Source: Balanoglossus misakiensis (Eukaryota > Hemichordata). Taken from it: a stretch of 64,000 bases of DNA. The position numbers were made by a program, and so were the translations under genes. Below the pieces are notes generated by a model. It saw nothing but the letters and a program-made list of their open reading frames with translations, searched no databases and was not told the DNA's origin. The number at the start of each line of letters is the position of its first letter. Within the stretch, counting starts at the first letter, position 1. Location: NCBI GenBank assembly GCA_040954595.2, contig CM082596.2:10292001-10356000 (forward strand). The letters are read 5' to 3'. This document shows, in pieces, positions 48,601 to 60,362 of the stretch.

Positions 48601-51600
48601 GAAGATGCATCAGGGTAGATGGTGTTTCAAGCCCTTCACATTGACATTGGAATATAATGCATATGGGGATTTAAAATTGATTGTAAATCCCTAGGTTAAT
48701 ACGTGGCCAAAAGCAATTTTATTTGACATTGCTAATGCAACGATGACATTGAATCCGATTCTTTGTATCAGGGTAAATGGCGATGCAAGCTTGATGATGC
48801 ATCACGGTAGATAGTGATGCAAACACTTCACTTTGACATGGGCATTAAATGCATATGGGGATTTCAAGTTGATTACAAATCCCTGGGTTAATATGCGTCC
48901 AAAAGCACTGTAATTTGACATTGCTAATGCGATGTTGACATTGAATGTAATTCTCCGCATTAGGGCAAATGGCAAAGCAAGCTTAATGATGCAATGGAGT
49001 AGACAGTGATGCAAGCTATGCATTTTGACATAGGTATTTAATGCATGTGCATGGGTATTTAATGTTGAATGTAAATTCCCAGGTTAATACATCTCCAAAA
49101 GCACTGTAATTTAAAATTGCTAATGTAAGGGTGACATTGAATCTGATTCTTTGCATTATGGGAAATTGCGTAGCAAGCCTAATGATGCATCTGAGTAGAT
49201 GGTGATGCAAGCTAAGCATTTTGATATAGGTACTAAATGTATATACATGGGTATTTAAAGTTGTCTGTAAATCCCCAGGTTAATACTTGGCAAAAAGCAA
49301 TTTTATTTGACATTGCTAATGAAATGGTGACACTGAATCTGATTCTTTGCATCAGGGTAAATGGCGATGCAAGCTTGATGATGCATCCCGGTAGATAGTG
49401 ATGCAAACACTTCACTGTGACATGGGTATTAAATGCATATGGGGATTAAAAGTTGACTGAAAATCCCTGGGTTAATACAAGTCCAAAAGCACTGAAATTT
49501 GACATAGCTAATACAATGGTGACATTGAATGTGATTCTTTGCATTAGGGGAAATGGCGTAGCAAGCCTAATGATGCATCAGTGTAGATGGTGATCCAAGC
49601 TATGCTTTTTGACATAGGTATTTAATGCATGTGCATGGGTATTTAATGTTGACTGTAAATCCCTGGGTTAATACAAATCCAAAAGCACTGTAATTTGACA
49701 TTGCTAATACAACGGTGTCATTTAATCTGATTCTTTGCATCAGGGCAAATTGCGAAGCAAGCTTAATGATGCATCGGAGTATATGGTGATGCAAGCTATG
49801 CACTTTGACATACGTATTTAATGCATATGCATTGGTATTTAATGTTGACTGTAAATCCCCAGGTTAATACGTGGCCAAAAGCACTGTAATTTGACATTGC
49901 TAATGCTACCGTGACACTAAATCTGATTCTTTGCATTAGAGTAAATTGTGAAGCAAGCTTGATGATGCATCAGGATAGATGGTGTTTTAAGCCCCTCACA
50001 TTGACATTGGAATATAACGCATATGGGGATTTAAAGTTAATTGTAAATACCCAGGTTAATACATGGCCAAAAGCACTGTAATTTAAAATTGCTAATGCAA
50101 TGGTGACATTGAATGTGATTCTTTGCATTAGGGGAACTGGCGTAGCAATCCTAATAGTGCATCAGAGTAGATGGTGATGCAAGCTCTGCACTTTGACATA
50201 GGTATTTAATGCATATGCATGTGTATTTAATGTTGACTATAAATCCTCAGGTGAATACATGGCCATAAACACTATAATTTGACATTGCTAATGAAATGGT
50301 GACACTGAATCTGATTCTTTGCATCAGGGCATATTGTGAAGCATGCTTGATGATGCATTAGGGTCAATAGTGATGGAAACACTGCACTATGACATGGGTA
50401 TTTAATGCATACGCATTGATATTTACAGTTGACTCTAAATCCCGAGGTTTATACATGGCTAAAAGCGCTGTAATTTAAAATTACTAATGCAAAGGTTACA
50501 TTGAATATGGGTAAATGGTGAAGCAAGCTTGAAGATGCATCAGGGTAGCTGGTGTTTCAAGCCCTTCACATTGACATTGGAATATAATGCATATGGGGAT
50601 TTAAAATTGATTGTAAATCCCTAGGTTAATACATGGCCAAAAGCACTGTAATTTAAAATTGCTAATGCAATGGTGACATTGAATGTGATTCTTTGCATCA
50701 GGGCATATTGTGAAGCATGCTTGATGATGCATTAGGGTCAATAGTGATGGAAACACTGCACTATGACATGGGTATTTAATGCATACGCATTGATATTTAC
50801 AGTTGACTCTTAATCCCGAGGTTAATACATGGCTAAAAGCACTGTAATTTAAAATTACTAATGCAAAGGTTACATTGAATATGGGTAAATGGTGAAGCAA
50901 GCTTGAAGATGCATCAGGGTAGATGGTGTTTCAAGCCCTTCACATTGACATTGGAATATAATGCATATGGGGATTTAAAATTGATTGTAAATCCCTAGGT
51001 TAATACGTGGCCAAAAGCAATTTTATTTGACATTGCTAATGCAACGATGACATTGAATCCGATTCTTTGTATCAGGGTAAATGGCGATGCAAGCTTGATG
51101 ATGCATCACGGTAGATAGTGATGCAAACACTTCACTTTGACATGGGCATTAAATGCATATGGGGATTTCAAGTTGTTTACAAATCCCTGGGTTAATACGC
51201 ATCCAAAAGTACTGTAATTTGACATTGCTAATGCGATGTTAACATTGAATGTAATTCTCCGCATTAGGGCAAATGGCAAAGCAAGCTTAATGATGCAATG
51301 GAGTAGACGGTGATGCAAGCTATGCATTTTGACATAGGTATTTAATGCATGTGCATGGGTATTTAATGTTGAATGTAAATTCCCAGGTTAATACATCTCC
51401 AAAAGCACTGTAATTTAAAATTGCTAATGTAAGGGTGACATTGAATCTGATTCTTTGCATTATGGGAAATGGCCTAACAAGCCTAATGATCCATCTGAGT
51501 AGATGGTGATGCAAGCTAAGCATTTTGACATAGGTACTAAATGTATATACATGGGTATTTAAAGTTGTCTGTAAATCCCCAGGTTAATACATGGCCATAA

Positions 51601-53028
51601 GCTCTATAATTTGACATTGCTAATGAAATGGTGACACTGAATCTGATTCTTTGCATCAGGGCATATTGTGAAGCATGCTTGATGATGTATTAGTGTCAAC
51701 AGTGATGGAAACACTGCACTATGACATGGGTATTTAATGCATATGCATTGATATTTACAGTTGACTCTAAATCCCGAGGTTAATACATGGCTAAAAGCGC
51801 TGTAATTTAAAATTACTAATGCAAAGGTTACATTAAATATGGGTAAATGGTGAAGCAAGCTTGAAGATGCATCAGGGTAGATGGTGTTTCAAGCCCTTCA
51901 CATTGACTTGGAATATAATGCATATGGGGATTTAAAATTGATTGTAAATCCCTAGGTTAATACGTGGCCAAAAGCAATTTTATTTGACATTGCTAATGCA
52001 ACGATGACATTGAATCCGATTCTTTGCATCAGGGTAAATGGCGATGCAAGCTTGATGATGCATCATGGTAGATAGTGATGCAAACACTTCACTTTGACAT
52101 GGGCATTAAATGCATATGGGGATTTCAAGTTGATTACAAATCCCTGGATTAATACGCGTCCAAAAGCACTGTAATTTGACATTGCTAATGCGATGTTGAC
52201 ATTGAATGTAATTCTCCGCATTAGGGCAAATGGCAAAGCAAGCTTAATGATGCAATGGAGTAGACGGTGATGCAAGCTATGCATTTTGACATAGGTATTT
52301 AATGCATGTGCTTGGGTATTTAATGTTGAATGTAAATTCCCAGGTTAATACATCTCCAAAAGCACTGTAATTTAAAATTGCTAATGTAAGGGTGACATTG
52401 AATCTGATTCTTTGCATTATGGGAAATGGCATAGCAAGCCTAATGATCCATCTGAGTAGATGGTGATGCAAGCTAAGCATTTTGATATAGGTACTAAATG
52501 TATATACATGGGTATTTAAAGTTGTCTGTAAATCCCCAGGTTAATTCTTGGCAAAAAGCAATTTTATTTTACATTGCTAATGAAATGGTGACACTGAATC
52601 TGATTCTTTGCATCAGGGTAAATGGCGATGCAAGCTTGATGATGCATCCCGGTAGATAGTGATGCAAACACTTCACTTTGACATGGGTATTAAATGCATA
52701 TGGGGATTAAAAGTTGACTGAAAATCCCTGGGTTAATACAAGTCCAAAAGCACTGAAATTTGACATAGCTAATACAATGGTGACATTGAATGTGATTCTT
52801 TGCATTAGGGGAAATGGCGTAGCAAGCCTAATGATGCATCAGTGTAGATGGTGATCCAAGCTCTGCGCTTTGGCATACGTATTTAATGCATGTGCATGGG
52901 TATTTAATGTTGAATGTAAATTCCCAGGTTAATATATGCATGGGTATCTAATGTTGACTGTAAATCCCTAGGTTAATACATGGCCATAAGTACTGTAAGG
53001 GGTAGATGGTGATGCAAGCTCTGCACTT

Positions 53029-53552
53029 TGACATGGGGATTAAATGCATGCTGAGGGGGATTTTAAGTTGTCTGTAAATCCCCAGGTTGATATGTGGCCA
53101 AAAGCACTGTAATTTGACATTGCTAATGATGGTGAGCTGTACTCCCCAGGGAGTTGAATGGAATGTTTAGGTCCAACGACCTAGGTCAAATGACCATGGG
53201 ACAACTTTAAAGCATGTTGAGATTTAATGTGCTACATAAGTTATAAATATTATATTAATATTATTACATAAACAACACTCTTACCTAGCTAAGGAAGTGG
53301 TCAGGTGAAAAATATTTGCAGAGCTGACCAATTATTTAAGGAATATTAAAGTTGGGTAATTTGGACGTATTCATACGGGTGTTGGTCAATGGAAAGTCCT
53401 TTGTTCATTTTCAAAATGGCAACCAAAAATGCGAACAAAACACACTGAATTATGTACGGGATATTGGTGTTGCCTAATTTGCGTGTTTCCACATTTACTT
53501 AAACTCTCACAGGGAGACAAATGTCACAGCAAACGGAAAAATGACTATGCTA
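53029..53552 (+). repeat. Satellite edge plus flanking segment, copy A
   Basis: A last satellite monomer passes at TGCTAATGATGGTGAG into unique-looking DNA with CTCCCCAGGGAGTTGAATGG, GACCTAGGTCAAATGACCAT and TGTCACAGCAAACGG. The same sequence, including the edge, recurs at 57127-57645. The part 53130-53347 also matches 56565-56784. Confidence 0.85.
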
Positions 53553-53929
53553 CACACAACACTTTTATTGATCATGGAAAATGTTCATGAGAATTGTGTT
53601 ATGGTACTTTTCGGGGCTCACGACCTGTGTTATAGGAAATCTGACAAGGAATCCAAACTGTACCACATACACAACACTTTAATTAAGCATGGGAAATGGT
53701 CCTGAGAACAATATTCTCAGAGTTGACAAACTGTGTTATCTGCGTTATATTGATGTTGTCTAATTTACACGCCTGTACATTTATTTATACTCTGACTTTG
53801 AGCTTAATAAGGCAGCGCCTGCTAAGGTCAATTTGCCACGTACACTTTTAATTAGCATAGATAATGATCATGATAACTTCATTTTCAGAGCTGACAAACT
53901 GTGTTATGTGAAATTCATGTTGCCTATTT
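53553..53929. repeat. Degenerate tandem repeat next to the satellite edge
   Basis: Sentences such as ATATTGATGTTGTCTAATTT and ACAACACTTTAATTAAGCAT recur about every 100-290 bases and resemble parts of 53.28-53.52 kb. Confidence 0.5.
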
Positions 53930-54275
53930 CATGATAATGGCTTGTGGTACACAATGGTTAACAGCAATCAGCAATTGCTTGTATGATAGGTATAATGATC
54001 GATTTACAAATTTCAATGGTATAATAATGGGCAACACATGTGGAAGTGTTTAATAAACAGTTAACTGATGTGGTGATGGTTTGTGGTAAAATTGAGGGTA
54101 CACAGATTATAATGGGCAAAACAATGAATATAATAGAGGTTGATGATGGTGAATGGTTTCATATGAATGGTGTAATAAAGGTTAACAAATGTGGTGATAG
54201 CTTTGGTGTACAGGGCTGTTCATATCTTTAGTAATGACAAAGGTATAATAGTGATAAAAGCTTAAATAAGTGTTA
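53930..54275. repeat. GGTATAATAA-type repeat, right-hand counterpart
   Basis: GGTATAATAATGGGCAACA, GGTAAAATTGAGGGTACACA and related phrases match the style and order of 33.44-34.08 kb. Confidence 0.65.
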
Positions 54276-54565
54276 GGGCACAATCTTCATGATGGTTCAT
54301 TCATTGGTTAATGTGTATATTTTATTAATATCATGCTATTGTTTATCAGTTAGATCATAATCAGGGTTTTTCCATGCACATAGTCATCATGAATCAGCGG
54401 AATTCTTCTGAATAGTACCTGTGATCATTTTTGCGCACCGACGCATTGTACGCGACAGACATGCAGAAAATATTAACATGTAACTCACAGGCATAGTGTT
54501 AAATCTAAACGACTATATGTTAGATAAGCTTTACCTCCCCACCCCATCAAAATTCCAAATTTAGC
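54275..54565 (+). repeat. Right flank copy bordering the 192-bp satellite
   Basis: A direct, diverged copy of 34080-34345, sharing GGTTCATTCATTGGTTAATG, TTGTACGCGACAGACATGCA and CCTCCCCACCCCATC. It has extra bases relative to the left copy. Confidence 0.8.
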
Positions 54566-54989
54566 TTGATGTGACGTTTTCGGGTAGTACCAATTCGGAA
54601 ACTTTCATGGTTCATTCATTGAACCAAATATTGGATTTGACACACTGTGTCTTGGGTGGGTAAAGCATGGTGAAATGTTGGCAGTAAACTTTAACCAGAC
54701 AGGTCACATGAAAGGAAGATTTTATCATTTGAGTTCGATGGCATACATGATAAGATATGTCAGTTCTGACACCTTTTTTGCAGACGTAGATGCTGATGTA
54801 TTTTTTCCATTGGACACAATACTCAAAGTCCAGTCTGTGTTTAAAATGATACCCTGGTCACACACAGTGAGAAATGTCAGCCTTTGACTTAATTATCTAA
54901 TTTATGCATTGTTAACAATGCACTGTGACATTTACTGCATGTATTTTTCCCCCTGTGGAAACTTACTATGCTTTGAATACATGTTCCCT

Positions 54990-55560
54990 AATGGGGTGTT
55001 AAAGGATACAGTAGGATCTGTTTCGGTAGCAAATATGACACTGTTTTCAACATATTTGACTGGTGGCAATATGTGGTTTTACGTTGGTATCCATCATGTA
55101 ACTCAGATCACCTATATGAAGCTCCATAGTAAATTTCACAGAAGTCGGCTGATCAATTCCAGAAAAGTAGATTTTTTACCAAAAATGTGGAAAAAGACAA
55201 AAAAATGCATAACAAGTAGAAAATTCACACTATTAGCTTAAAACATACAGAAATGTGTGAGGCTAATATAAGGTACTATCATACCATTTTTTCAAATCAA
55301 TATGACCAGGACTTGTCGAGTTTCTGAGTTTTGACCAAATTAAGGTTTTCCCAGCTAATTTGTATATATTTTTGGCAATGACAACTTCGTTTGAACAAAC
55401 TCCCATCTACAGCCTAGCATGCATCTACACACCAAATATTGAGGTTATTGGCGCAACGGTTTTCAAGTTTTTGATGTGTACGGACATACATCCATCTATC
55501 CGTCCATATGTCCATACATACATACAGACGCAACCAAATCCATAAGGTCCCACTGTATAT
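54990..55560 (-). repeat. Dispersed repeat, inverted copy of 6.3-7.3 kb
   Basis: GATCACCTATATGAAGCTCC, GTGGAAAAAGACAAAAAAATGC, CTGAGTTTTGACCAAATT and GAACAAACTCCCATCTACAG are complements, in reverse order, of blocks at 6.4-6.8 kb. The open frames here follow from the repeat. Confidence 0.75.
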
Positions 55561-56345
55561 ACCTATACAAATGGGACCAAATAAAACACACAAAAAATAA
55601 CACTTAACATCTTACAGTGCAGGGCCTTGCTAGTTGATGTGGTACAATTCTATCATATCACTTCACAGCTGGTAGCCAAGGGCAGTGTTTGCACAGAGGA
55701 GCCTCCTGAATGTCTTCGCTCGTTCACACCTCTTCAGTGATAATGTCTGGATTACATTGACATGAAACTGTTTGTTCAGTAGTGTTTCAACTGCCAGCTA
55801 CCTGGGTTCATTTTACACCCAAACACTGAAAATATTGCAGCAGTCAATAATATAACCTACACACTGTGTGAAATTCACCATGTTCTAAAGTAATGTTGAT
55901 GTCTAATGTGCATTGTGACTTACAGGGCATGCACGGCTAAAGCTTGTCGAAAGTTGACAAAGCAAAAGACCAGACCAGTTGCCTGTTTTAAAATGTGCTT
56001 CATTCCAAGGACCTTGGCGATGAGTCATGAATTGGGAAACGTTCATGAGACCCATTTTTTTTCACTGGACCAGCACATTTAATGATATGACCATGAAATT
56101 GAACTGTTCCCAGGAGCTACTGAGAGTTGCCTTGTTTCACCCCCAAGTTACTACCTGGGGTTTTTACAATGACGACAGTAGTTCCAAAAAAAAACGTTGT
56201 ACTTTTATGAATAATCGATTAGGGTAGATTTATTCATGGTAGTAAAACTGTTTGGCCTGCAGTTGCCAAACAAAGACAATTACAAGTAAGGGACTGGACG
56301 TAAACTACCAGGGGGAGCGCAGGGGAATTGACGAAAGCGATGGCC
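55561..56345. other. No gene or repeat recognised
   Basis: Mixed-composition intergenic DNA with only short frames and no family resemblance. Confidence 0.4.
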
Positions 56346-56349
56346 TCAA

Positions 56350-56720
56350 ATTAATGTCATAGTCCAGTGGTTAGAGCATCAGACCCATAATCAAAGAATC
56401 AAGAGTTTGATCCCTGGCATGGTTGTGGTGTTGTGTCCTCTGGCAAGGCAATTTACATCTCCTTGCCTCTCCCTGCCTATAAGAAAAGGGTAATTTGGTG
56501 GATCGGATATTGTAATGTGTATGTATAGGTCTGCTTTGCTGATATAAAAGCTGCACATGTGAGCTGTTGTTTGCTCCCCATGGAGTGGAATGGAATATTT
56601 TAGGTCCAACGACCTAGGTCAAATTACCATGGGAAACACTTCAAAGCAGCACATTGAGATTTATTGCATAATGTGCTATATAAGTAATAAATATTATATT
56701 GATATTATTACATAAACAAC
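56350..56720 (+). mobile_element. tRNA-derived SINE
   Basis: An A-box-like TAGTCCAGTGG (56360-56370) and a B-box-like GTTTGATCC (56405-56413, the expected GTTCGATCC with CpG decay) have tRNA spacing. The anticodon loop region reads CCCATAATC, so the anticodon position is CAT, pointing to a tRNA-Met ancestor. The anticodon stem is mispaired, and no CCA-side acceptor stem closes, so it is not a working tRNA. A tRNA-unrelated body (CCTCTGGCAAGGCAATTTAC) and a tail GTGCTATATAAGTAATAAATATTAT follow, as in many invertebrate SINEs. Confidence 0.65.
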
Positions 56721-56784
56721 ACTCTTACTTAGCAAAGGAAGTGGTCAGGTGAACTATATTCGCAGAGCTGACCAATTGTTTAAA

Positions 56785-57126
56785 GGGGCAAAGTCTCTCA
56801 TCGCTGCCTTTTTTCAATTAATTATGTATGATACAAGACGCCATTGATGTTATTCTACATGTGGATATATGGTGAATCAACATTCGACCACACACAACTT
56901 CCGTCTCGTTTGTACGATATGAGAGTAAAAACTCGCCCAAAATGAATAAATGGTAAAGAACGATTATTCATTTTGGCGAGTTTTTCACTCTCCTGTCTAT
57001 AAGAGGGATGGAAGTTGTGTGTGGTTGAACGTTCATTCGCTATATATCCACATGTAGAATAACAAACGGTGTCTCTTATCAAATATAATATGGGAAAAAG
57101 GGCAGCGAGAGAGAGACTTTGTCCCT
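56785..57126. mobile_element. Foldback MITE with long inverted arms
   Basis: GGGGCAAAGTCTCTC...CGCTGCC at the left is answered by GGCAGCGAGAGAGAGACTTT...CCTC at the right. Inside, ACATGTGGATATATGG, CCACACACAACTTCC and AAAACTCGCCAAAATGAA-type blocks pair with inverted counterparts, so nearly the whole 340 bp folds. It interrupts a copy of the 53.13-53.35 kb sequence. No ORF. Confidence 0.75.
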
Positions 57127-57645
57127 CACATGGGGATTAAATGCACATGCGTGTGTATTTAAAGTTAACTGTAAATCCCCAGGTTAATACGTGGCCAAAA
57201 GCACTGTAATTTGGCATTTCTAATGATGGTGAGATGTTGTTTGCTCCCCAGGGAGTTGAATGGAATATTTAGGTCCAACATCCTAGGTCAAATGACCATG
57301 GGACAACTTAAAGCACGTTGAGATTTAATGTGCTACATAAGTTATAAATATTATAAAAATATTATTACATAAACAACACTCTTCCTTAGCAAAGGAAGTG
57401 GTCAGGTGAAATATATTCGCAGAGCTGACCAATTCTTTAAGGAAAATTAAAGTTGGGTAATTTGGATGTATTCATACGAGTGTTGGTCAATGATAGGAAA
57501 GTCCTTTGTTCATTTTCAAAATGAAAACCAAAACACACTGAATTACGTATGGGATATTGATGTTGCCTAATTTGCGTGACTCTACATTTACTTAAACTCT
57601 CACAGGGAGACAAATGTCACAGCAAACGGAAAAATGATTATGCTA
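57127..57645 (+). repeat. Isolated satellite monomer plus flank, copy C
   Basis: About 100 bases of the 192-bp monomer (AAATCCCCAGGTTAATACGTGG, AAAGCACTGTAATTT) pass at CTAATGATGGTGAG into the same flank as at 53.13 kb, to CAGCAAACGGAAAAATGATT. It is a duplicate of the array edge 4 kb away. Confidence 0.85.
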
Positions 57646-58350
57646 AGCAATACGCCAACCTTTAAAATATTACTTTAGAAAGTTTGTATTCATACTTTCT
57701 TCAAGTTGTCATAACGCTATCCCGAAATGTGTTTAAGTATTGCCTTTGTATTAATGGGCTAGATTCATGGCGTTATATGTCATAAATTAAAAAGCCAACC
57801 CTTATTGATTTTGATAATATTTATGTCGGAGAATCCACAATGAAAAATATGTATTTCAATTTCATAACTCAAAATGATTTTCAAATCCATGACCTTATTT
57901 TCAACTCCAGTGATCGTACATCCTGAACCTTGTGCCAGTAAATGATTGGCCATTACAGGGTTAATGGGCACTCTCCCGTTCTCTTCCTCCGCAGTTTCAT
58001 TCATGTTCTTGTTTGACGGAAATGGGTGTGACCAGACGCTTGAATGTTTTCATGTGGGTGTCGTTGTTCATCGGGATCGGTCTCCTGGTGTGTCTGTACA
58101 GGTACGCAAGGAGAAACTGCCCACAAGAAGCTGCGAGTGAAACTATTTAAGGTAGTATGTGCCTCGCGGTCCGAGATTCAGACAAATGATAGTCCTCAAA
58201 ACTTTTTCAAGTCTTTGATTTACTAAAGTGTATGGTGAGTCTCTTTGAAAACAACAAAAACATTACTCACCATATTGTTATTTTTTTGAAAGTTTAAAAT
58301 GAAGTTGACAATGTACCAAACAGATTCTATTTATTTCTTCATGACCATGT
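57646..58350. other. No gene recognised
   Basis: Short frames occur on both strands (for example 57946-58140 plus, 57780-58004 minus). None resembles a protein family. Confidence 0.35.
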
Positions 58351-58663
58351 TCACCCCAAGGTCATATGGACCTGCAAGTATATGCCAGAGCCAGAGTCGA
58401 CATTACCGAAGCCAGAGTTCAAAGCTTGCAGGTCACCCCTTGCCAGCTCATGTCTAGCTAAACTGCCATGGATGCCAAGAGATATAGGACTACAGTAACC
58501 TGTAGATGGTTTCAGTATGTTTGAAGAAAGTGGTGGCGCACTTTTGGCTACATTTGAAATGGCTATGGTACCAGTGGTTGAATTTGCAAAGGTGACCTTT
58601 GACCTGGTATCATTAAAGATATTAAAGAACGATTGAACATTCCTTGTTGTCGTAAAATGACAT
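58351..58663 (-). CDS. Possible coding exon, unrecognised
   Basis: The minus strand is open from 58680 to a TGA at 58351-58353, about 109 codons, with an acceptor-like TTATTACAG ending at 58664. There is no ATG near its start, so it would be an internal or terminal exon. The translation is Ser/Thr/Gly-rich but not repetitive (for example TTGTIAISNVAKSAPPLSS and LNSGFGNVDSGSGIYLQVHM). Base composition is richer in G+C than the flanks. A weak inverted repeat (58369-58378 with 58425-58434) lies inside. The family is not recognised, and chance openness remains possible. Confidence 0.35.
58593..58605 (-). promoter_or_regulatory. DR1 motif outside the dispersed elements
   Basis: Exact TGACCTTTGACCT. 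It lies within the candidate minus-strand exon, so it may be coincidental. Confidence 0.35.
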
Positions 58664-58699
58664 CTGTAATAACTTATATTTTATCTGTTCATCTTGAAG

Positions 58700-59827
58700 T
58701 ACTATATATTTAAACGCCAATTTTCCATTGCCAATCAATTTTTACAAATAAATTGTAATATGCATGTTGATTTTACAAAAACTCCTTACTTCAAAGTGAA
58801 TTCTGTTACACATCACGTAAATATTTTCCCCACGAATTCTTCAGTTGCTGACTCGGAAATTTCATATATTGGGCAGAAATTGGATACATTACCGAGCCAT
58901 TAAAATTACAGTTTTCTATTTTAATTGATCTTCCATAACTTCAAGTACTTTGATTTGACATAAATTAAAAACATCATGGTGAATAAATAAAAAATCTTTG
59001 ATTATCTAATTGTGCATGTTTACATGGTTTTATTTTAGTATGCTGGGTACTTAATGTCTAATTGCTCGCTGATTTTATACTGTTCAAGATGACAATCTAA
59101 TTTTAGTTTTCAGCTGATAATGGAAATTACTGATTAAAAAAATTGAATTTTGTCATGAATAAACTTGTTGTTCATGGCAGTTGCTGTATTTTGTTTCATG
59201 TGTATTCAATTTTTGCAAGAATACCATTGAGCACAGTTTGATTTGATTAAACACGTTTATCGGAAAATTTTGTCATTTGAAATATCTGTTTTTGCGCCCT
59301 CTACCATTTGACCAAATGATTCTCTTATTTTGGTGGCCTTTGTCTGTGTATATGAGAATACTATAGTACTCTCGCATCGATGATAGTAGAAGTTGAAAAC
59401 GTCTCTTGCCACGTGGCCTAGAAGAAAGGTGATCTTTAGAGTAAAATAAAACAAACTATCCAGATAGGAAGCTAGAAAAGAAGTTGAATCGTTGAAATTT
59501 TATTTATTTTTATATTGTTAATATCGTTGGTGATGTTGACTGGCCGACAATCTTTGTCACACCAGTATTTGCAGGTAGATTAAAACATTGCCTATTCCAG
59601 CAATAATCACAACAGTCTTACTTTCTATCTTTGTAAGCGTTAATCTTTATTGACCTCGCTTGTTGTTTTGTGTTTTTGTGTTGGTTTTGTTTTTGTTTTG
59701 TTTTTTTAGTAGTTTCATAATTTTATTTGTATTTTTAAAATGTTTTCCTGTTTTTTGTTTACTTTTTTATTTTTTTTACTATTTGTTGATTGTAATGCTG
59801 TATGGGTCTCGACTGTCGGTCCCAACT
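58700..59827. other. AT-rich, T/G-rich stretch, no gene recognised
   Basis: It includes a T/G-dominated tract at about 59.66-59.78 kb that produces a hydrophobic low-complexity reading. Nothing else is identifiable. Confidence 0.4.
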
Positions 59828-60362
59828 TGTCATATAATTAGGTAGTACTGGAGTCAGTGGAAACCCAGGTGCCCGCATAATTTCAGGTGTAGTGACACCG
59901 TGTATTGTCATGTTAATGAATAGGGCTTCGTTAGCTAAGTTTCGTGTAGTAAGAGAGCACACTTCAATTTAGGTCTTGAAGGGAGCAACAAGTCGGGTCT
60001 CCCTGCTCAGTGAGTAGAAATACTAGGGGAAATATTGCACCATACCTTGCTGTGTCCATGTAATGCTGTAGCGCGCATTAGTGCTCTCAGGACCACTGTT
60101 TCTGCAATTCGAGTGGAAGTAAATTCAGTACTTCTAGAAAGCAGAATTGTGCTTATTCAGTGCAAACCGGTGTGGTCGGGCGATTGGCGTGGCTGGCATG
60201 GTCGTATGTGGTGTGGCTGGAAATTGCTCCAAGCAGAGTTCTGTGGAACCATCCTATAGATCCGGTATTGCTGAGCATGAAGTGTGGTGAAGAATTCTCG
60301 TGTAAGTAATGTATTTGTTTATTTATTTACTATAACTTAAATTTATATTTTATGGATATTTA

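Larger units (their letters stand above)
35020..53128. repeat. Satellite array, monomer about 192 bp, about 94 copies
   Basis: GATTCTTTGCAT recurs at 35144, 35341, 35533, 35729, 35921, 36117 and on, in steps of 191-197. Monomers share GATGCATC, TTTAATGCATATGCATG, AAATCCCCAGGTTAATAC and AAAGCACTGTAATTTGACAT. The left edge is a simple dimer repeat of about 388 bp. The central part (38-52.9 kb) shows larger exact shifts of 374, 1916, 3636 and 5762 bases, about 2, 10, 19 and 30 monomers. Minus-strand frames of 60-99 codons recur only because the DNA recurs. The palindrome ATGCATATGCAT is frequent. A centromeric or heterochromatic role is possible but unproven. Confidence 0.95.

Noticed and set aside
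37612-52480. Many minus-strand ORFs of 60-99 codons with near-identical peptides in the 192-bp satellite
   Set aside because: They repeat because the DNA repeats. Monomers are 191-197 bases, stops fall in each one or two monomers, and the peptides show no family or selection pattern.
56356-56425. Functional tRNA-Met gene
   Set aside because: The anticodon stem is mispaired, the acceptor stem does not close and the B box is CpG-decayed. A SINE head fits better.
59660-59845. Hydrophobic 61-codon ORF
   Set aside because: It is the translation of a T/G low-complexity tract.
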